From contig CAKUNE010000004.1 of assembly GCA_934668345.1 (NCBI GenBank), positions 84,651 through 148,650 of the forward strand: 64,000 nucleotides of DNA, written 5' to 3'. Made by a program: the position numbers and the translations under genes. The stretch is from an uncultured Collinsella sp. (lineage in GTDB: Bacteria; Actinomycetota; Coriobacteriia; Coriobacteriales; Coriobacteriaceae). The stretch's first letter is position 1. Each line of letters starts with the position of its first letter. Below are positions 36,579 to 45,424 of the stretch, piece after piece. Under the pieces are notes generated by a model. That model was given only the letters and a program-made list of their open reading frames with translations, ran no database searches and was not told the DNA's origin.

Positions 36579-38509
36579 TCGACGAGGAGAACAAGTCCGC
36601 GACTATGACCGAGGCACCGGCTGCCGCCACAGCTGCGCCGGCCCACGCCGCTCCGGCGGGCTCCGCACCCGTGGAACCCGAGGACACCGTGTTCTCCCTG
36701 CCTCTTTCGCATGTAACGCATGATATTTCGGATCTCGCCGATAACGAGGACGAAGAGGATGCCGTAGCGGCGCCCATCGGCGCACATGCTGCGGAACAGC
36801 CCACAGCACCCGAAGCAACCTCGGCGCCAGCTCACTTTGCGGAGCCCGTCGCCGCGGCAATCAACGAGAGCGCTGCGGTGTTTGCAGCACCCGAGCCCGC
36901 CGCGCCGGCGTTTCCCATAGCTCCGGCATCCGAAGTTGCGCCCGTGTCTACGCCGGCGCCCGAAGCGGGGCCATCCCCCGAGGACGGCCCTGCACCCAAG
37001 ACCCCGCAGCCTGCGCCCGCAAGCGAGTCCGATGCCGTGGCCGAGCCCGCCGCCCAGTCGCAAAGCATGCCCGCGCCGTCGCACTTTGCGACGCCCGAGC
37101 CTATAGACGTCAGCCCGCAAGACGGCGAGTCGACCGCCCGCGTGTCCGAGGAGCCCGGCTCCCCGGACACCGGCGATTCCGAATCAAACGCCGAGACCGA
37201 CACCGTCTCTCCCGGTGATACAGCCGAGATCGACGTTGCCGCCGTTGAGGCCAAGCTCAAAGACCCCGGCTCGACCATGAGCTTTGAGCCCCTGACCGAG
37301 GAGCGCATCGAGACCGACTCGACCTATGATGCCGGCACCACCACGCAACTCATGTGGGGCGCCCGCTCCGACGTTGGCTGCATACGCCCGCACAATGAGG
37401 ATTCCTACCTGGTGCAGTCGCCGCTCTTTTGCGTATGCGACGGCATGGGCGGTCACGCCGCCGGCGAGGTAGCCTCTTCCATCGCCGTCGAGACTATTGC
37501 CAAGACGGCCCCGCAGTCCGCCGACGCAGCACGCCTGGCCGCAGCCGTCGAGGCAGCCAACGCCGCCGTAATCGAGGCGGCCCTGAACGGCCTGGGCAAG
37601 CCCGGCATGGGCTGCACAGCCACTTGCGCCTATATCGAAAACGACACGCTCGCCATCGCCCACGTGGGTGACTCTCGCGCCTACCTGCTCCACGAGGGCA
37701 CGCTCATCCGCGTGACCCGCGACCACTCCTACGTGGAGGAGCTCGTGGACGCCGGCGAGATTACGGCAGACGAGGCTCGCGTCCACCCCAACCGTTCGGT
37801 CATCACCCGTGCGCTGGGCTCGGACCCCGCCATGTATGCCGACCACTTCACTCTGCATATCGAGGAAGGCGACCGCCTGATCCTGTGCTCCGACGGCCTT
37901 TCGAGCATGATTCCCGATAGCGATATCGAGAACATCGCCACGCAGTCCTCAACCGCGCAAATCTGCGTCGACAACCTAGTGGACGCGGCGCTTGCCGCCG
38001 GCGGCCACGACAACGTGACCGTAGTAGTCGTTGACCTGGTTGACGATGGCGTTATGCGCGAAGCGCAACGCGTGCGTCGCCGCAACATTACTATCGCCGC
38101 CATCCTGGCCCTCGTCTTTGTGCTGGCAGCTGGCATCTGGGCCTACACGGGTGTCACCGGCTCGTACTACCTGGGTACCTACCAGGGCAATGTCGCCGTC
38201 TGGCGCGGCCTGCCCGGCAAGCCGCTCGGACTCAAGCTCCACTGGCTCGAAAGCGAAACCAGCATTAAGCTGTCCGACCTGCCCGAAGACACGCAAAACC
38301 GCCTCAAGGCGGGCATTCCGCAAACAAGTGTCGACGATGCGCAAGACACGATATCCAAGTACCGCCACCAGATCGACGAGGAACAGACCCGCCAGGTGAT
38401 CGACGCGCAAACGATTCGCGACAACACCAATCAGGGATCGCCCTCCGAATCAGATTCCGAGAAAACCGCCGAACAGTCCGCCGAGGCCGAAGCCTCCGAT
38501 AAGAATTAG
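36575..38509 (+). CDS. pstP: PP2C-type Ser/Thr phosphatase with Ala/Pro-rich N-terminus
   Basis: The 644-residue protein has a PP2C domain (about 262-495) with metal-binding motifs RPHNEDSY, VCDGMGGHAAGE, VGDSRAYL, SDGLSSM and GGHDNVTVVVV, a single membrane helix (about 505-527) and an outer domain of about 115 residues. It is the expected antagonist of the operon's kinases (PstP/PrpC type). The first 250 residues are an unusual acidic, Ala/Pro/Glu-rich low-complexity region not found in most PstP proteins, which may be a docking arm. It overlaps fhaB by 4 bp. Confidence 0.94.
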   Translation: MIDEENKSATMTEAPAAATAAPAHAAPAGSAPVEPEDTVFSLPLSHVTHDISDLADNEDEEDAVAAPIGAHAAEQPTAPEATSAPAHFAEPVAAAINESAAVFAAPEPAAPAFPIAPASEVAPVSTPAPEAGPSPEDGPAPKTPQPAPASESDAVAEPAAQSQSMPAPSHFATPEPIDVSPQDGESTARVSEEPGSPDTGDSESNAETDTVSPGDTAEIDVAAVEAKLKDPGSTMSFEPLTEERIETDSTYDAGTTTQLMWGARSDVGCIRPHNEDSYLVQSPLFCVCDGMGGHAAGEVASSIAVETIAKTAPQSADAARLAAAVEAANAAVIEAALNGLGKPGMGCTATCAYIENDTLAIAHVGDSRAYLLHEGTLIRVTRDHSYVEELVDAGEITADEARVHPNRSVITRALGSDPAMYADHFTLHIEEGDRLILCSDGLSSMIPDSDIENIATQSSTAQICVDNLVDAALAAGGHDNVTVVVVDLVDDGVMREAQRVRRRNITIAAILALVFVLAAGIWAYTGVTGSYYLGTYQGNVAVWRGLPGKPLGLKLHWLESETSIKLSDLPEDTQNRLKAGIPQTSVDDAQDTISKYRHQIDEEQTRQVIDAQTIRDNTNQGSPSESDSEKTAEQSAEAEASDKN

Positions 38510-38525
38510 AAAGGGAGTGCCGCTT

Positions 38526-41396
38526 ATGAGTCGCCGCAACACCGAGCTGCTCTTGCTCATCGCCTCGGCGTTCCCCGTCATCCTGCTGTATGCGATGTAC
38601 GTCCTCACCGCGGGCGCTGCCATCTCCTTTGAGACGCTCGCCGTACCGATCGGCCTCTTTGCCGCCTTTGCCGCGGCCCACATTGCCGTGCGCATCTTGG
38701 CGCCCGGCGCCGACCCCGCCATCCTGCCCATTGTCTTTGTGCTTTCGGGCATCGGCATCACGTTCGTGACGCGTCTCGCCCCCGCTCTCGCCATCTCACA
38801 GCTCATCATCCTGTTTGTCTCGGTGGCCCTGATGGTGGGAACGCTCGCACTGGTTAAGAACCTCGACGTAGTCATGCGCTACAAGTACACCTTTGGCATC
38901 ATCGGCATCATTCTGTTAATGCTGCCTATTTTTATCGGCACCACGATCTCGGGCTCCAAGCTGTGGATTCGCATCGCCGGCTTTACCATCCAGCCCGGCG
39001 AGTTCGCCAAGGTCTTTATCGTGCTGTTCCTGGCCGGCTACCTGGCCGAGAACCGCGAGCTGCTCTCTATTTCCAACCGAAAGATCCTGGGCTTTAAAGT
39101 TCCGCGCCTGCGCCTGCTGCTTCCGCTCTTTGCGGTATGGGGCGTATGCCTGCTCGTCGTCGTCTTCGAGCGCGATCTGGGCTCGGCAGTGCTGTTCTAT
39201 ACCATCTTCTTGCTGATGCTCTACGTTGCCACGGGACGCTTCTCATACGTCATCATCGGCCTCGCACTTTTGGCCGTGGGAGCCGTGGGCGCCTACAAGT
39301 TCCTGTCGCACGTTCAGGTGCGTTTCCAGGTTTGGGTCGATCCGTTTAAGGACGCCCAGGGGCAGGGCTACCAGATCGTCCAGTCGCTCTTCTCGCTCGC
39401 CGACGGCGGCCTAGTCGGCGTTGGCATCGGCAACGGTATGGCCAACAACATCCCCGTCGTCGAATCCGACTTTATCTTCTCGGCCATCGGCGAGGAAATG
39501 GGCCTTTTGGGCGGCGGCGCCGTACTCATCCTGTTTATGCTCTTTGCCGTTCGCGGCCTGACCACGGCCGCCCGCGCCAAGTCCGACCTTGCCGCCTTCA
39601 GCGCGACCGGCCTTACGGCCGCCATCAGCTTCCAGGCTTTCTTGATCGTTGGCGGCGTTACCCGCCTGATCCCGCTGACCGGCGTTACCCTGCCCTTTAT
39701 GAGCCAGGGTGGCTCCTCGCTGCTGGCGAGCTTTATCATCGTCGCGCTGCTGCTGCGCGCCGGTGACGAGGCGACCGGACGCGAGGCCGAACTCACCGGC
39801 ACCGGCACCATGGCAGCCATCACCGACGACCAGGTCGCATCCGCCGCGGCCCCGACCGGCACGCGCTTTGCCGCCTCGTCTTCGTATGGCCGCGGCAGCC
39901 ACTCCGCCGGTTCGCGCATGCGCCGTCGCCTGCTCGACACGCCCGAATCCGGCGTGCTCGGCCGCGTGGCACTCGCCAACCGCCTGACCCGCGCGGTGCT
40001 CGCCTTTACGGCGCTGTTCGCCATCCTTATCGGCAACCTCACCTATGTCCAGGTCATCAAGGCCAAGGACTACCAGGACATGCCTACCAACAACCACACC
40101 ATCGCCCGCTCCAAGTACATCCAGCGCGGCTCCATCATCACGTCCGACGGCGTGACGCTGGCCGAGTCGCTGCAGCAGGAAGACGGCACCTACGCCCGCT
40201 CCTACCCCAACGGTAACATGGCAGCGCACGTGGTGGGCTACGTAAGCCAGCAGTACGGCACCGCCGGCATCGAGGCCGTCATGAACGACACGCTCACCGG
40301 CTCCAAGGATTACTCCAGCTGGAACAATGCCATCGCGTCGCTCGCGGGTCAGACCCAGCCGGGCAACACCGCCAAGCTCACCATCGACTCACGCATCCAG
40401 ACGGCTGCCGAGCAGGCGCTCAAGGGCTTTAAGGGTGCCGTGGTGGTCTTGGATCCGCGCACCGGCGCGGTCCTCGCATGCGCCAGCTCGCCCACCTACG
40501 ACAACACCAACATCGACGCGCTGCTGCAGACGGGCGGCGGCGAGGACGGCTCCATGTACGACCGCTCCATGGACGCGCTGTACACCCCGGGCTCCACCTT
40601 TAAGGTCGTCACGCTTTCCGCGGCACTCGAGACCGGTACCGCCAGCCTTACCAGCACTTACCAGGCTCCCGGCTCCATGGACATCGGCAACGCCCCGGTC
40701 ACCAACTCCGCCAACGAGAGCTACGGCACTATCAGCTTGCAACAGGCCTTTGCCGTGTCCTCCAACGTCGTCTTTGGCCAGGTGGCAAACGAGGTCGGCG
40801 CAAACACGCTCGTTCAGTTTGCCAACGCCTTTGGCTACGGCCAGAAGCTCGGCCAGGACCTGACCTCCACGGCCTCCATCATGGCCGACCCATCGCTCAT
40901 GACCGAGTGGGAGATCGCTTGGGCAGGCGCCGGCCAGCCTGTCGGCATGGACCACACGCCCGGCCCGCAGACCACGGTCATGCAAAATGCCGTGATCGCC
41001 GCAGCCATCGCCAACAGCGGCGTGGTCATGGACCCGTTCTTTGTTTCCCAGGTGCTCGCACCGGACGGAACCGTGGTCAAGACCACGCAGTCCCGCTCGC
41101 TGGGTCAGGCCGTCAGCTCTGCCACGGCCGACCAGGTCAAGCAGGCCATGCTCGCCGTCGTACAGTCCGGCACCGGCACCGATGCCCAGATTCCGGGCGT
41201 CAAGGTTGCCGGCAAGACCGGCTCGGCCGAGACCGGAGGCACCAACGTCAACTCGATGTTTATCGGCTTTGCACCTTACGATTCACCCACGGTCGCCATC
41301 TCGGTGGCCTTGGAGGATTACGACCAACACGACGTCGAGGCGGCCAAGATCGCCGGCATCGTCCTGACCGCGGCGCTCGCCGCCCAGGGAGCGTGA
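38526..41396 (+). CDS. Fused SEDS glycosyltransferase (FtsW/RodA) and class B PBP
   Basis: The 956-residue protein joins two enzymes normally made separately. Residues 1-410 are a SEDS polymerase with about ten helices and the signatures QPGEFAKVF, GQGYQIVQS and FSAIGEEMG. After a basic linker and one more helix (about 490-510) comes a class B penicillin-binding transpeptidase with STFK (Ser690, Lys693), SSN (745-747) and KTG (897-899). SEDS enzymes polymerise lipid II and bPBPs cross-link the strands. The ATG at 38526 follows AAAGGGAG. No separate rodA/ftsW or pbpA gene flanks it. One open frame with no stop at the junction makes a sequencing fusion unlikely. Confidence 0.95.
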   Translation: MSRRNTELLLLIASAFPVILLYAMYVLTAGAAISFETLAVPIGLFAAFAAAHIAVRILAPGADPAILPIVFVLSGIGITFVTRLAPALAISQLIILFVSVALMVGTLALVKNLDVVMRYKYTFGIIGIILLMLPIFIGTTISGSKLWIRIAGFTIQPGEFAKVFIVLFLAGYLAENRELLSISNRKILGFKVPRLRLLLPLFAVWGVCLLVVVFERDLGSAVLFYTIFLLMLYVATGRFSYVIIGLALLAVGAVGAYKFLSHVQVRFQVWVDPFKDAQGQGYQIVQSLFSLADGGLVGVGIGNGMANNIPVVESDFIFSAIGEEMGLLGGGAVLILFMLFAVRGLTTAARAKSDLAAFSATGLTAAISFQAFLIVGGVTRLIPLTGVTLPFMSQGGSSLLASFIIVALLLRAGDEATGREAELTGTGTMAAITDDQVASAAAPTGTRFAASSSYGRGSHSAGSRMRRRLLDTPESGVLGRVALANRLTRAVLAFTALFAILIGNLTYVQVIKAKDYQDMPTNNHTIARSKYIQRGSIITSDGVTLAESLQQEDGTYARSYPNGNMAAHVVGYVSQQYGTAGIEAVMNDTLTGSKDYSSWNNAIASLAGQTQPGNTAKLTIDSRIQTAAEQALKGFKGAVVVLDPRTGAVLACASSPTYDNTNIDALLQTGGGEDGSMYDRSMDALYTPGSTFKVVTLSAALETGTASLTSTYQAPGSMDIGNAPVTNSANESYGTISLQQAFAVSSNVVFGQVANEVGANTLVQFANAFGYGQKLGQDLTSTASIMADPSLMTEWEIAWAGAGQPVGMDHTPGPQTTVMQNAVIAAAIANSGVVMDPFFVSQVLAPDGTVVKTTQSRSLGQAVSSATADQVKQAMLAVVQSGTGTDAQIPGVKVAGKTGSAETGGTNVNSMFIGFAPYDSPTVAISVALEDYDQHDVEAAKIAGIVLTAALAAQGA

Positions 41397-41528
41397 TGCC
41401 CGTGATCGAATCGGACACCCGGGGCGCACCGCAGCCTAACGGCTAGCGGCAATGCGCCACATGGCCCCAGCGGCCACACAGTAGGTACTACACACATCGT
41501 TGAGCGAATAGTTATGTTAGGAGCAGGA

Positions 41529-43484
41529 ATGGAACAGAGGGTCCTCGGGGGAAGATACCTCCTCAAGGATAAGGTGGGGACAGGCGGCATGGCGACCGTC
41601 TTCCGTGCGCAGGATCAGGTCCTCGACCGCACGGTAGCCGTCAAGATCATGCTGCCGCAGTACGCTGGCGACGCCACCTTCGCCGCGCGTTTTAAGCAGG
41701 AGGCCCAGGCAGCAGCCGGCCTCTCCTCCCCCTATATCGTAGGCGTCTACGATTGGGGCAAGGACGGCGACACCTATTACATCGTCATGGAGTACCTGCG
41801 CGGTACCGACCTCAAGAGCGGCATCAAGAGCCATGGCGCCCTCGACCCCAAAAAGGTCGCGCAGATCGGCTCACAGATCAGCTCCGCGCTTTCGGTCGCG
41901 CACAAGCACGAGATCATCCACCGCGACATCAAGCCGCAGAACATCATGGTGCTGCCCGACGGCAACATCAAGGTGATGGATTTTGGTATCGCGCGCGCTA
42001 AGAATAGCCACCTCACGCAGGACAACAACGTTCTGGGCACCGCCCATTATGTAAGCCCCGAGCAGACCCGCGGCCAGGACCTCGGCCCCACCTCGGATAT
42101 CTACTCGCTGGGTGTCGTCATGTACGAGTGCGCCACCGGCCGCGTGCCCTTCGACGGCGACGACGCCATCTCGGTCGCACTCAAGCAGGTCAACGAGCTG
42201 CCCATCCCGCCGAGCCAGATTAACTCCGGCGTCGACGCCGATCTTGAGCGCATCATCCTCAAGTGCATGGAAAAGGACCCGGCGAATCGCTTCCAGACGG
42301 CCGACGAGCTGCGTCAGGTGCTCAACAGCTACCTGTCCGGGCGCGCCGTCAATATTTCCGAGCCCACGCGCATCATTGGTGCCCCCGGCGAGCTCGGCGC
42401 CACCAAGACCCGCGAGCTTTCCGACCAGACGCGCGCCATGGTTCGTCCCGTCTCGGGCGTGAGCGGCCAGAACAACGCCCGTAGCGCCGTTTCGGGCTCC
42501 ACGGGTTCCTACGAGGTCGAGAAGCCCAAGTCCAACAAGAACAAGGTCATCGCCGCCGTGGTTGCCGCCGTTGCCGTCATCGGCATCGTGGTGGCCTTTG
42601 CCACGGGACTCTTTGGCGGCGAGCAGGTCACGGTGCCCGACGTACTGGGCAAGGACCAGCAGACTGCCGTGGAGCTGATCAAGGAGGCCGGCCTCGAGGT
42701 CGGTACCGTTGATCAGAGCTACAACGACGACGTCGACGAGGGCAAGGTCGCCGAGCAGACGCCCAACGGCAACACCAAGAAGGCCAAGGGCACCAAGGTG
42801 AACCTGGTGATCTCCAAGGGCCCCAAGCCTTCCGAGAAGGTTGAGGTTCCGCAGCTCGTCGGTCTGACCAAGGACCAGGCAGAGGCGGCGCTGGCGAGCG
42901 TTGGCCTGAAGGGCAACGCTTCCGAGGAGGCCAACGAGGCCGATGAGGGCCAGGTCTTTGAGCAGGGCACTGACGCCGGCAAGGAGGTCGAGAAGGGCAC
43001 GACCATCTCGTACAAGGTCTCCAGCGGCCCTGATACCACCTCGGTGCCCGATCTGACCGACATGACCGAGGCTCAGGCGCGCAACGCCCTCGACATGGCC
43101 GGCTTTGGCGTTGACGTGAGCTATCAGGAAAACGACTCCGTTACCGAGGGCACGGTCATTAGCTGGAACCCCAGCGGCAAGCAGAAGCCCGGCGCCACGA
43201 TCACCGTCGTCATCGCCAAGAAGTCCGGCAAGGCCAGCGTCCCGGGCAACCTGTACGGCAAGAGCATCTCCGCCGCCGTCACCGCGCTCAACAACGCCGG
43301 CTTCTACAACATCGCCTTCTGCGATCAGAACGGTAACCCCGTGAGCGGTAACGAGAACGCCACGGTGACGGGCGTCTCCCCCACCGGCAAGCAGTCCACC
43401 GACAGCACGATTACGCTGACGGTCGCACTTTCTGGCTCGGGATCGGGCACGAGCACGGGAGACGATTCCGGTACGACCAACTAA
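41529..43484 (+). CDS. pknB: PknB-type Ser/Thr kinase with four PASTA domains
   Basis: The 651-residue protein has a complete Hanks kinase domain (Lys39 in VAVKIM, His131-Arg132-Asp133, Asp151-Phe-Gly), a basic juxtamembrane linker, one membrane helix (about 341-363) and four extracellular PASTA repeats (about 366-432, 438-500, 502-567 and 569-640), then a Gly/Ser/Thr-rich end. PASTA domains bind muropeptides or lipid II and tie kinase activity to wall synthesis. The ATG at 41529 follows GGAGCAGG; another lies five codons upstream. It closes the operon 132 bp after the SEDS-PBP gene, with a strong terminator behind it. Confidence 0.97.
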   Translation: MEQRVLGGRYLLKDKVGTGGMATVFRAQDQVLDRTVAVKIMLPQYAGDATFAARFKQEAQAAAGLSSPYIVGVYDWGKDGDTYYIVMEYLRGTDLKSGIKSHGALDPKKVAQIGSQISSALSVAHKHEIIHRDIKPQNIMVLPDGNIKVMDFGIARAKNSHLTQDNNVLGTAHYVSPEQTRGQDLGPTSDIYSLGVVMYECATGRVPFDGDDAISVALKQVNELPIPPSQINSGVDADLERIILKCMEKDPANRFQTADELRQVLNSYLSGRAVNISEPTRIIGAPGELGATKTRELSDQTRAMVRPVSGVSGQNNARSAVSGSTGSYEVEKPKSNKNKVIAAVVAAVAVIGIVVAFATGLFGGEQVTVPDVLGKDQQTAVELIKEAGLEVGTVDQSYNDDVDEGKVAEQTPNGNTKKAKGTKVNLVISKGPKPSEKVEVPQLVGLTKDQAEAALASVGLKGNASEEANEADEGQVFEQGTDAGKEVEKGTTISYKVSSGPDTTSVPDLTDMTEAQARNALDMAGFGVDVSYQENDSVTEGTVISWNPSGKQKPGATITVVIAKKSGKASVPGNLYGKSISAAVTALNNAGFYNIAFCDQNGNPVSGNENATVTGVSPTGKQSTDSTITLTVALSGSGSGTSTGDDSGTTN

Positions 43485-43536
43485 TCGCCACCTCATTGGT
43501 CATCGCGGCTCGCGCCGCAAACACATTCGCTCAACA

Positions 43537-43576
43537 GCGCCCGCTTGCTCCCCCAGCAAGCGGGCGCTTCGTTTTT
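43537..43576 (+). terminator. Terminator of the kinase/cell-wall operon
   Basis: GCGCCCGCTTGCT pairs with AGCAAGCGGGCGC around a short loop, followed by TTCGTTTTT. It starts about 50 bp past the pknB stop. Confidence 0.9.
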
Positions 43577-43627
43577 GGCGAGACATTAAACCAGAAGAGC
43601 CCGGCACCGTGGCGGTACCGGGCTCGA

Positions 43628-43658
43628 TAATTCTCTGGTGCCCCCGGGCGGATTCGAA
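43628..43658. repeat. Duplicated 3' end of tRNA-Arg (possible attachment site)
   Basis: Bases 43636-43658 are identical over 23 bp to the last 23 bases of tRNA-Arg, CCA included, and the next eight bases toward the tail are nearly identical. The spacing to the true tRNA end is 131 bp. Each copy is followed by a hairpin (43597-43625 and about 43734-43757). No integrase is near. It is either a leftover att site or a decayed tandem tRNA. Confidence 0.6.
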
Positions 43659-43766
43659 AACTCCCCCCGCGGGAAAATTGGTGACGCGGGTGTCAGCGGT
43701 CCGAATCCGCCGGCAGCTCCCACAAACCAGAAACGGCGCCGCTCTCGCGACGCCGCCATAATCTTC

Positions 43767-43842
43767 TGGTGCCCCCGGGCGGATTCGAACCGTCGACACC
43801 CGCTTTAGGAGAGCGGTGCTCTATCCCCTGAGCTACGGAGGC
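43767..43842 (-). tRNA. tRNA-Arg (anticodon CCT)
   Basis: The minus strand folds with acceptor GCCTCCG/CGGGGGC, D-arm GCTCAGGGGATAGAGC, anticodon stem CCGCT/AGCGG around loop CTCCTAA (anticodon CCT, reading AGG), a T-arm with GGTTCGAATCC and encoded CCA. One A-C mismatch sits in the T-stem. The 3' 23 bases recur downstream. Confidence 0.93.
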
Positions 43843-43905
43843 ATGTTGTATTAGTGTAGCAGATTTGCGCCGCCACCATGCAGCGCATAGCCGCTCTTCG
43901 AGATA

Positions 43906-43958
43906 GTCATCTGCGACGTTCTTTCAATGACTACTTGTTTAAGAACGTCCCAAATGAC
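43906..43958. repeat. GGGACGTTCTT inverted repeat
   Basis: Arms 43906-43923 and 43941-43958 are complementary over 18 bp with two mismatches; the shared motif is GACGTTCTT. The repeat lies just past the DUF956 stop. The same motif recurs at 47568-47653, also at a gene end. Confidence 0.6.
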
Positions 43959-43968
43959 TACCCAACGA

Positions 43969-44367
43969 CTAGTTGCCTTTGTGGAAGAGGTTTTTGATAA
44001 CGGAGGGGATGCTCTTGGCGCCCTTGGCCGTCACATCGATAAAGTCAGGTGAACGCACGAGCTTATCCTCGTCGACGTACTTGCGGACCGCGCGCAACGT
44101 CTCTTTGTCGTCGCGCGTCGAAAACGTAAAGTGACCGTTGTCCTTGGTGAAGATGGCAAAACGCGTGATCTTCTTGGTGCCGCGCAAAACCTCGGCGGCG
44201 ATATAGTCGACCTCGTCCCACGGGATTTGAATATAATCCTCGGGATTGCGCTCGTTGTAATACTCGAACGCCTTATTGCCCACCATCACGTTACCGTGGC
44301 TGGTAAGCCCCATCAGGCAGGTTGCCGGCGTTGCCAGATCGACCGTGCTGTTCTGAGATTGCGCCAT
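43969..44367 (-). CDS. DUF956 family protein of the mannose PTS locus
   Basis: The 132-residue soluble protein fits DUF956 (sometimes called ManO), a family found almost always next to mannose/fructose/sorbose-type PTS genes; a regulatory role has been suggested. Conserved segments include GLTSHGNVMVGNKAFEYYNERN and IPWDEVDYIAAEV. The ATG at 44367 (MAQSQN) follows GGAGGGCGAGG. A terminator hairpin separates it from manZ, so it is either read-through or separately expressed. Confidence 0.88.
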   Translation of the reverse strand: MAQSQNSTVDLATPATCLMGLTSHGNVMVGNKAFEYYNERNPEDYIQIPWDEVDYIAAEVLRGTKKITRFAIFTKDNGHFTFSTRDDKETLRAVRKYVDEDKLVRSPDFIDVTAKGAKSIPSVIKNLFHKGN

Positions 44368-44390
44368 GCGCGCCTCGCCCTCCAAATAAA

Positions 44391-44431
44391 ACAATCGGAC
44401 CGCATCCAGTGTACCCACCGGGTGCGGTCCG
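44391..44431 (-). terminator. Terminator between manZ and DUF956
   Basis: CGGACCGCATCC pairs with GGGTGCGGTCCG with one wobble, followed on the minus strand by ATTGTTTT. It lies 57 bp past the manZ stop and 29 bp before the DUF956 start. Confidence 0.75.
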
Positions 44432-44487
44432 TTTCAATGGCTCAAAAGCCCTTACCTAGCAATTCTCGGTCTTAAGCCGAAATGTGC

Positions 44488-45408
44488 TTACATGAAGCCG
44501 CAGACGCGACCGATGATGCCGATGGCGAAGAGGGCCAGGATGATGACGATCGGGCTAACCTTCTTCTTGAGGAGCTTGCAGACCAGCAGGGTCAAGCACA
44601 CGGCGGCAAGGCCGGGGATGAGCTGATCGAGGTTAGCCTGAAGCGTGGTGACCTTCACCTGATCAAGGGCGTTAGCACCGATGGAGTTATACATCGTCAG
44701 TGCTTCCTTGACACCCTCAGAACCGGAGGGCAGATTAGCCCAGTCGATAAAGGCGCCAGCAGACTGCGTGACCTTGGAGACGACCGGGGTGAAGGAGATG
44801 GACACCCAGCGCTCGACCAGGGCGCCGATGATGAACATACCCAGGATAGAAGCGCCCTCGGTGACCTTGCCCATCAGACCGCCGGAGAGGTCCTTGGCGA
44901 TGGAGGAGCCGACCTTGTAGCCAAACTCCTGCGTGTACCACAGGAAGGCGTAACGGATGATGTTCCACGCGAAGAAGAACAGCAGCGGACCGGCAATGCT
45001 GCCGGACAGGGCCAGGGAAGCGCCCAGAGCGCCCAGAATCGGGCGAAGGGTGAACCAGAAAGCGGGGTCGCCGACGCCGGCGAGCGGGCCCATCATACCG
45101 ACCTTGACGCCCTGAATGGCGACGTCGTCAATCGGAGCACCGTTGGCGCGCTCCTCCTCGAGAGCGAGGGTAACGCCAATGACGGGGGCGGAAACATAAG
45201 GGTGGGTGTTATAGAACTCCAGGTGGCGCTTAAGAGCGGCAATCTGGTCATCCTTGCTGGTGTAGAGCTTCTTGATCGCAGGGATCATTGCGAAGCACCA
45301 GCCGCCGTTCTGCATACGCTCGTAGTTCCACGAGCCCTGAAGGAACTGATGACGGAAGCAAACCTTCTTGCGGTCAGCCTTGGTGAGCTGAATCTTGTTC
45401 TCTGCCAT
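44488..45408 (-). CDS. manZ: Mannose-family PTS component IID
   Basis: The 306-residue protein fits the EIID family: a cytoplasmic N-terminus with RHQFLQGSWNYERMQNGG, a central GVKVGMMGPLAGVGDP loop and membrane helices near the C-terminus. With IIC it forms the sugar channel of the mannose, fructose or sorbose PTS group. The ATG at 45408 follows GGAGTG, 16 bp after manY. The substrate cannot be told from sequence; glucose/mannose is most common. Confidence 0.95.
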   Translation of the reverse strand: MAENKIQLTKADRKKVCFRHQFLQGSWNYERMQNGGWCFAMIPAIKKLYTSKDDQIAALKRHLEFYNTHPYVSAPVIGVTLALEEERANGAPIDDVAIQGVKVGMMGPLAGVGDPAFWFTLRPILGALGASLALSGSIAGPLLFFFAWNIIRYAFLWYTQEFGYKVGSSIAKDLSGGLMGKVTEGASILGMFIIGALVERWVSISFTPVVSKVTQSAGAFIDWANLPSGSEGVKEALTMYNSIGANALDQVKVTTLQANLDQLIPGLAAVCLTLLVCKLLKKKVSPIVIILALFAIGIIGRVCGFM

Positions 45409-45424
45409 ATGTATCACTCCCCTC

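Noticed and set aside
43500..43799. Minus-strand frame of 99 codons near tRNA-Arg
   Set aside because: It overlaps the tRNA, its duplicated 3' end and two hairpins, and its two similar peptide segments come only from the repeated tRNA sequence.
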